From the NCBI GenBank assembly GCA_002778195.1, contig PCDI01000007.1, positions 729,127 through 793,126 on the forward strand: DNA of 64,000 nucleotides. Reading direction: 5' to 3'. Both the position numbers and the translations under genes were made by a program. Positions within the stretch are counted from its first letter, which is position 1, and each line of letters opens with the position of its first letter. Shown here in pieces: positions 58,820 through 64,000 of the stretch. The DNA is from Raffaelea ambrosiae. Its lineage: Eukaryota; Ascomycota; Sordariomycetes; Ophiostomatales; Ophiostomataceae. Under the pieces are notes generated by a model that saw only the letters and a program-made list of their open reading frames with translations, made no database searches and was not told the DNA's origin.

Positions 58820-59134
58820 GCCGGCAGCCGTCCGTAGTCGGCGCACCGGCCGGCTGCCTCGCGTGCGTCGATGGCTGGTCGTCGACGGTGATGTCTGGTT
58901 CTGGCTCTGGTTCTGGTGGCTGCTGCTGAGAATGACGGCCTCGCGGTGGCACTGGGCGGCCATGTTCCGGTCGAGACAGTTCGTGCAGGGGATCTCTTTG
59001 GAGCAGCGCAGCTTCCGCCGCGCGCAGAAGACGCACGACAGCGGTGCCCGCTGGCTGACCCGGCTGCCCGGGGTGGGCATGGTGGCGGTCGTCCCAGCTG
59101 CTGGTCCGGCTGCTGTCCGCGGCGAGGATGCCAT
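56090..59134 (-). CDS. Zn2Cys6 transcription factor with fungal-specific regulatory domain
   Basis: Four exons (59134-58064, 57993-57861, 57776-57725, 57641-56090) join in frame to 935 aa. The third exon is only 52 nt, and the intron before it carries a C/A homopolymer. The zinc cluster is C34-x2-C37-x6-C44-x5-C50-x2-C53-x8-C62 (SCVFCARRKLRCSKE, CTNCLDRNMAAQC). A Ser/Arg-rich linker follows. The fungal-specific middle-homology domain then includes LLHFHRHNVAWMHNVVYLPF, TSVYYMDGHDHQRLGLDHGY, LQAICVLVLCAHAFG and RVWCFLCTQDWYLIAS. The C-terminus is Ala/Pro-rich. The start at 59134 is chosen because upstream in-frame ATGs add only unconserved sequence. It lies beside the dioxygenase and permease genes and may be their pathway-specific regulator. 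Confidence 0.88.
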
Positions 59135-59606
59135 TGGCTCAGAAAAGGGAGACAAGAACGCAACGCACGCCCTGGGTTGCTGGGGAAGAGAAGACTGTCG
59201 CGCGGGAGAGAATGGGCACGGGCTTGTCTGGTGGTCATACTGTGAGGCTACCATGGACACAAAGACTCGCCCGCTGATAATCAAAGTCGGCCGAGTTGAA
59301 CTTGCGGTTGATAAGAACAGCGACTCAGTAGCACAACCGGACTAGTTCACTACAACCTAGTCCACTAGAACGAACATGGTACACCTCCACTTTCGTATGA
59401 CCACTCGCTCGCAGGCAAACTCTAGGAAAATGGCAAATACCCCAAGACCCGTTCTCTGGTTAGATCCGTTTTTGTCCGTGCCCCGGCCTGTCCCCAGATG
59501 GCAATGTCAAGAACTACATGTTTCTGTGATCGGGTGAGCATGTTTTTGTAGAAGCCCTCCCGTCCCCCCCNCAAGATACGCCCTTTTTGTTCCCTTCGTT
59601 TTGCCT
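59135..59606. other. Spacer between same-strand genes
   Basis: 472 bases with one N at 59571. It serves as upstream region of the Zn2Cys6 gene and 3' region of the patatin-like gene. No RNA gene or ORF could be supported. Confidence 0.4.
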
Positions 59607-61901
59607 TTACAACACCATGCTTGTCGTCCTTGTCGTCGTCCTGCCAGACACACCCACGGGCTGCGTAGACTTCCGCCTCGTGACGCCTTGGTTCGCCAGC
59701 GGCACACTGCTTCCGCTGTTGCTTTCGCTGCTGCTTCGATGGCGCCGGCCCATCAGCATGGGCTGCCGGCGTGGTGGTGGTGGGCCGGGCGGGCCGCCCG
59801 CGCGTGCCGCGCCGCCGCCGAGGCCACTGCCGCCCTCCCCGGACGGCACGCCCAGGTCCACACACGCCTGCTCCAGCGCCAGCTCCACCGAGCAGCGGAT
59901 CTTGAGCGCCGCCACCGCCGGCCACACCGCCCGCTCGCCCTTGGCGATCCAGTACCGCAGCGTCGCCGGCGTCGGCGCGTCCAGCAGCCGCGCGTAGTCG
60001 GCCAGCCCCGCCGACATCCGCGGCACCAGCACCAGGTGGCCGCCGGGCACCTGCTCGTCCAGCAGCAGCCGCCGCAGCGACAGCGGCAGCCAGCCCAGCT
60101 TGACCAGCTGGTCCAGCCGGTGGCGCACCAGGCGGCCGAGCTGGTGGCGGAGGAGCGCGCGCCCGCGCGCCAGCGTGCCCAGCGCGCGCCCGCGCATCTC
60201 GGGCGAGTGCATCGACGGCTCCAGGAAGGGCACCAGGTAGGGCCGCGCCTGGCTCACGATGAAGTGGTTGACGTTGAACAGCTGCGCGACGCGCTGCAGC
60301 GGCGAGTGCCGCGTGCCGTAGCTGCCGTACGTCCAGTGCCGGAACTGCGCCGCGTCGGCCAGCGGCCACGCCACCACGTGGCCGCCCGCGTCCTTGCACA
60401 GGATGGCCGTCTCGCCGAGGTCCGCCGCGTTGGAGGCCACCGCCGCCGTCCAGATCAGCACGTTGGGCGCCGTCACGTAGTTGAGCACCGTGGGCACCTC
60501 GCCCCGGCTCCCCGTGACCACCGTAATGTTGAGCGTCCGGCCCGTCCGCCGGTAGGCCTCCGCAAACGTCAGGTGTCCGCCGTTGTCGCGCACGCACTGT
60601 TCCAGGATCGACACGTCCAGAAAGTACCCCTCGCGCCAGAACCGGGCCAGCCGCCGCTTGAGCGTCGCCCACCGCGTGCGGAACCCCAGCCACGAAGACG
60701 CCCCGTCCCGGGTCCGGTCCCGGGTTCGGTCCCGGTCCCGGTCCCGATCCCGCGTGGTCCGCGGTGGGCTTGCGTCGTCCTGCGCAAACGCTTCCAGGTT
60801 GATGCTCTCGCCGCTGAGGACGCCCGGCAGCTCGGCGTCGGTGTGCGTCCCCACCAGGGCGGCGACCAGCGCGCCCGTGCCCGTGCCCGTGATGATGTGC
60901 GGCAGCAGCCCGCGCAGAAACAGCGCCCGCACCACGCCCAGGTGGCACACGCCAAAGATGGACCCGCCCTGCAGGACCAGCGTGCTGCGGCCAAACGACT
61001 GCCGCAGGTTGTTGAGCAGCTGCCGCTTCTGGTCGCGCGACGGGAGCTCGCCGCACCGGCCGTCCCGCACGGCACGCGCGAGGTCGGGGCTGATGAGGGC
61101 CGGCAGGGTCCGCTCACTGGTGCTGCTGTACGGCGGCGACAGCGGCGACAGCGGCGACGGCGGCGACGGCGGTGTCATTGGGCGACCCGCGGCCGTGTTG
61201 TTGTTGTGGCCGATGCCACCACCACCACCACCACCACCACCACCACCACCACCACCACCACCACTGCGGGACGGCTCCGGCAGCGCCACGAGGTCGCTGA
61301 TGATCTCGCAGACCTGGAGAATGTAGTTCTCGATCAGGTACTTGGTGCCGGCAAAGGACGCGTTGTAGAGCGCCGGCACGGTGATGTTGCCCAGGTTCCG
61401 CACCAGGCCCGACTGCAGCAGGTGCACGAGAGCCTGGATGTGGCCCGCCTGGAGCGCCAGCGCAAACGCAGCCAGGCGGTCGCTGATGAGCTCCCAGGCG
61501 TAGTCCTTGCTCTTGTCGTCGCGGCGCCTGCGCGGGTGACGGTTCGTTAGCGATGAGCCGGAGCATCCGAGCCACGCAAAAAAAATAGAAAAAAGAGAAA
61601 AAAAAAAGAGAGAGAGAATACCTACCATGCGTCAATCCGGTACCGGTGATCCAGCTCCAGACCAGCTTCTTCCCATTCCTCAAACGTGCTGGCATGGCGC
61701 AGGTCCTCCCACAGGGCGTCCAGCTTGCGGTGGTGGGTAAAGGGCGAGAGGATGGCGATGTAGACCTTCTCGGATGTCAGCTCTACTGATCTGCGCTGCC
61801 CATTGATGACAGAGGGGGGCAATGGGGCTCACCTTGTGCAACGACAGGAGAATCGCCAACGGGAACGTGACGACTCCCCATATGGAAATATTCAGGGGCA
61901 T
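59607..61901 (-). CDS. Patatin-like (Tgl3/SDP1-type) protein lacking the catalytic dyad
   Basis: Three exons (61901-61833, 61795-61626, 61527-59607) give 719 aa. The first intron would be only 37 nt, so the N-terminus is provisional. An N-terminal membrane segment (WGVVTFPLAILLSL) and EKVYIAILSPFTHHRKLDAL match the Tgl/SDP1 lipase N-domain. The patatin core starts LVLQGGSIFGVCHLGVVRAL (oxyanion loop). The GxSxG nucleophile elbow reads G294-T-G296-T-G298, with Gly in place of Ser. The DGS dyad position before LFNVNHFIVSQ reads Y480-G-S, with no Asp. A poly-Gly run encoded by GGT repeats lies before the core. Active relatives are lipid-droplet triacylglycerol lipases or phospholipases. This one is probably a non-catalytic paralogue, or uses other residues. 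Confidence 0.85.
61206..61264 (-). repeat. (CCA)n trinucleotide repeat, poly-Gly coding
   Basis: About 17-18 CCA triplets on the plus strand encode a poly-Gly linker in the patatin-like protein. It is likely length-polymorphic. Confidence 0.9.
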
Positions 61902-62786
61902 GGCTGCAAATGACGGTTGCCCGTGACAGGGACGCAAACCATAGTCGGTGGATGGGGGAAAAAAGAAAAAGAAAAAGAAAAAGAAAAGCGATGTGAAAAA
62001 GACGGAAAAGAGAGATGCAAAAATTGGGAGATACGAACACGAACGACGCAACCGAGGGCGCCACGGGAGGGGGGTGACAGTACGGGATGGTGGTGAGACG
62101 CAGGGAGGATTAACAAAGAACAAGGACTTTGGGGATGCAGTCCGTGCTAGCATGTGACAGCCAAAGGGGACAAGCCTAGCGGTAGAAGGCTGCCGCGCCA
62201 GGGAACACCTGGGGATTACCCCACACAGAAGGCCGCCACCACCGAGTGGCCCAAACAGCTGCCGATTCGCACACCGGGATTCGCTCGCCAGGTTACATCA
62301 CAGCAGACCACACACCACCACACATGCAGCCGTTGAGGCCGTTGTGAGACGTCAGCTGGCCATGCCGATGCGATCGCTGTAGTTGCTTTTTCTTCTTTTT
62401 TTTTCTTTCACCGAGACAAATCAATTGCCCCCCCTCCCCTGTTTCTATCTCGCTTTCGCCAAATGTTCCCAATCTCTCGTGCTTTACTTTTGTTGTCGCC
62501 GTGAGAAAACAGTCAACCCTAGAATACAGTGGAAGATAGCAAGAAAATGACGAGCCCCATAATCTTTCAGCCTAGATAGCGCAATAGCGCAGAACAAAAC
62601 ACACACACACACACATCTGGACTTCCCTTCCCTGTCCTGCAAATCCTGCCCTGCGCTCCCAAATAAAAATCCTTCTCTTTTCTCTATATAGACCATACTA
62701 GTAGAGCAGGTCGTCACCATTCCCTGCATGGTCTGTGCGATCAACGTCTGTAGCCAAGCCCCAGCGTAGTCCCCTGCTCCTCTTTT
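61902..62786. other. Spacer upstream of patatin-like gene, downstream of LEO1
   Basis: 885 bases with AAAAAG repeats near 61963-61987, a T-run at about 62392-62408 and (CA)n at 62600-62614. No gene could be supported. Confidence 0.4.
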
Positions 62787-64000
62787 CTACACATCGTCTT
62801 CGTCGTCGTCGACAATGTGCCGCCGGTTCCGCCTGTCGCCGCCTCCCGCCGTCCGCACCGGCACATCGTCATCTGGGTCCGCGTCCGCATCCTCCTCATC
62901 GTCGTCATCGTCCTCCACCGTCTTCTGCCGCTTCGTCCGCCGGCCGCGATCGCGATCGTCGTCGTCGTCGTCGTCGTCCAGCAACTCCTCGTCGTCATCG
63001 TCCTCTTCTTCGTCGGACATGTCCTCGTCGCTCGGCGCAATAAACGCGTCCTCCTTGTCGTAGTCGTCGTTCCGCCGCGCGCCCTGCGGGAGCTCGTCGT
63101 CCGAATCATACTCAGGCCGACGCCGCTTCGCACGGCCCGACCCCGGAAGGCCACGCTTGCGTCCGCCGGCACCGCTGCGCCGCCCGCCGCCGCCACCACC
63201 ACCCTCCAGATCGTTGATCGACAGAGCACCGCCTGCCATGCGTCCGGACCGCCCACTGCCCAATCCGCCGCCGCCGTCCAGCCGTGCCGCCGCCGTCTCG
63301 CGCCGCCGCCGCGCGCGCTCGCGCTCCTTCTCGGCGAGCTCGGCCTCCTTCTTGGCCAGCTCCGGGTCGCGCACCGTGCGGATGATCATGTTGGCGCCGG
63401 CGGCCGCAGACGTCTGCGACGCCGCGTGGAGCCGGTCGGTCAGCCGCTTGAGGGCGTCGTCGGCGACGGTGCGGTTCGCCCGCACCGAGTACTGGTGGGA
63501 GACGTGGCCGACGGTGAGCAGCAGGCTGCTGGACAGATGGGCCGCGGCGGCGTAGTAGTGGGCGTCTTGCAGCTCTTGGTATTTGGTGGTGTTGGGAGGC
63601 GGGGCCAGGGACTTGGTGAGGACCTCAAAGTGCTCGTCGCCGACCGCGAGCGTCAGCGAACCGTCGCTCCAGCGGTAGATCGCGGCGTTGCTCTGGAGGC
63701 TGCCCGTGTTGGGGTCGCGGCGGAACCGGGCAACGGACTTGGGGTGCTTGGCCAGCGTGTTTTCGAGGTCGAAATCGCTGGGCTCGTAGGTGTCGGCGTG
63801 GTACTCTTCCGGGTTCATTTTGATAAACGGAGGTATCCGCAGGGATCTCAGCTGGTCAATGTTAGCACGTGTGTGAGGCACTCCTAGACGTTGCACGTCA
63901 CTCTCTCTCTCTCTCTCTCTCCCCCTCTGCACATACCGACTTGTCTGTCGACTGTGGCACCCGATGCCGGTACAGGTCTACATCCATCACAAGCTCCTCC
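62787..64000 (-). CDS. LEO1: PAF1 complex subunit Leo1 (5' part outside window)
   Basis: Two exons are visible: 64000-63937 (continuing beyond the window) and 63851-62787, separated by an 85-nt intron with a (CT)n tract. The joined frame reads QSTDKS-LRSLRIPPFIKMNP and continues with the Leo1 core: EEYHADTYEPSDFDLENTLA, RWSDGSLTLAVGDEHFEVL and the HLSSSLLLTVGHVSHQY region. A basic helix (KKEAELAEKERERARRRRE) and a long acidic Asp/Glu tail ending DDDEDDV follow. Leo1 joins Paf1, Cdc73, Ctr9 and Rtf1 on RNA polymerase II to support elongation and histone modification. The 376 residues visible lack only the N-terminal acidic part. The start codon is not in the window. Confidence 0.93.
63899..63922 (-). 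repeat. (CT)n intronic microsatellite
   Basis: About eleven CT dinucleotides in the LEO1 intron. Confidence 0.9.

Noticed and set aside
59601..61550. 649-codon plus-strand frame over the patatin-like gene
   Set aside because: Antisense shadow of a conserved exon. It contains a poly-Thr run from the CCA repeat.
61528..61628. Upstream extension of the patatin frame (MVGILSLFFFSLF)
   Set aside because: This is intron sequence. The hydrophobic run is the polypyrimidine tract, and splicing at 61625/61528 restores the conserved DAWRRDDKSKDY join.

Overview
The window is nuclear DNA from a filamentous ascomycete, most likely a Sordariomycete-type Pezizomycotina. The evidence is GC-rich genes broken by short GT-AG introns (59-172 nt) with CTAAC-type branch sites, and fungal families such as PalC, Zn2Cys6 regulators, Erv29, NCS1 permeases and MFS sugar transporters. 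I assembled the exon structures by hand, and every multi-exon model below sums to an intact reading frame. Species cannot be named from the sequence alone.

Layout. 1-12.6 kb: 3' end of an unknown gene, MSH3 (mismatch repair), a five-exon MFS sugar transporter behind a 3.3-kb gene-free upstream region, a small two-exon SDHAF1/Sdh6 gene (LYR protein for complex II assembly) and a FAH-family hydrolase. 13.9-32 kb: an RBR (RING-IBR-RING) ubiquitin ligase, the Erv29/SURF4 cargo receptor, a membrane-anchored cupredoxin protein with a Gly-His/Pro-Gln cytosolic tail, ALG6 (N-glycan glucosylation), palC (ambient-pH signalling) and a Zn2Cys6 factor. 32.4-37.6 kb: ERB1/BOP1 (60S ribosome biogenesis) and an unrecognised 360-aa protein.

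37.6-49.8 kb is a gene-poor accessory island. It holds a 5'-truncated LINE retrotransposon copy with a 14-bp target-site duplication, a frameshifted unrecognised gene, a strongly decayed NADAR-domain pseudogene next to a small repeat cluster, a 55-N assembly gap, microsatellites and scattered TAGTTAGTAGTTAC-like motifs. No intact conserved gene was found in it.

49.8-64 kb: an F-box/LRR-like protein; an NCS1 nucleobase-type permease divergently paired with a 2-oxoglutarate/Fe(II) dioxygenase and followed by a Zn2Cys6 regulator, a plausible small nucleobase import/oxidation cluster; a patatin-like protein that appears to lack both catalytic residues; and the PAF-complex subunit Leo1, cut by the window end.

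Most genes are housekeeping and function independently. The exceptions suggesting joint action are the permease-dioxygenase-regulator group and, loosely, the secretory-pathway genes (Erv29, Alg6). Best candidates for something new are the copper-like receptor architecture at 21.2-23.4 kb, the pseudo-patatin at 59.6-61.9 kb and the nucleobase-type cluster. The window shows no clear novel multi-gene system beyond these.
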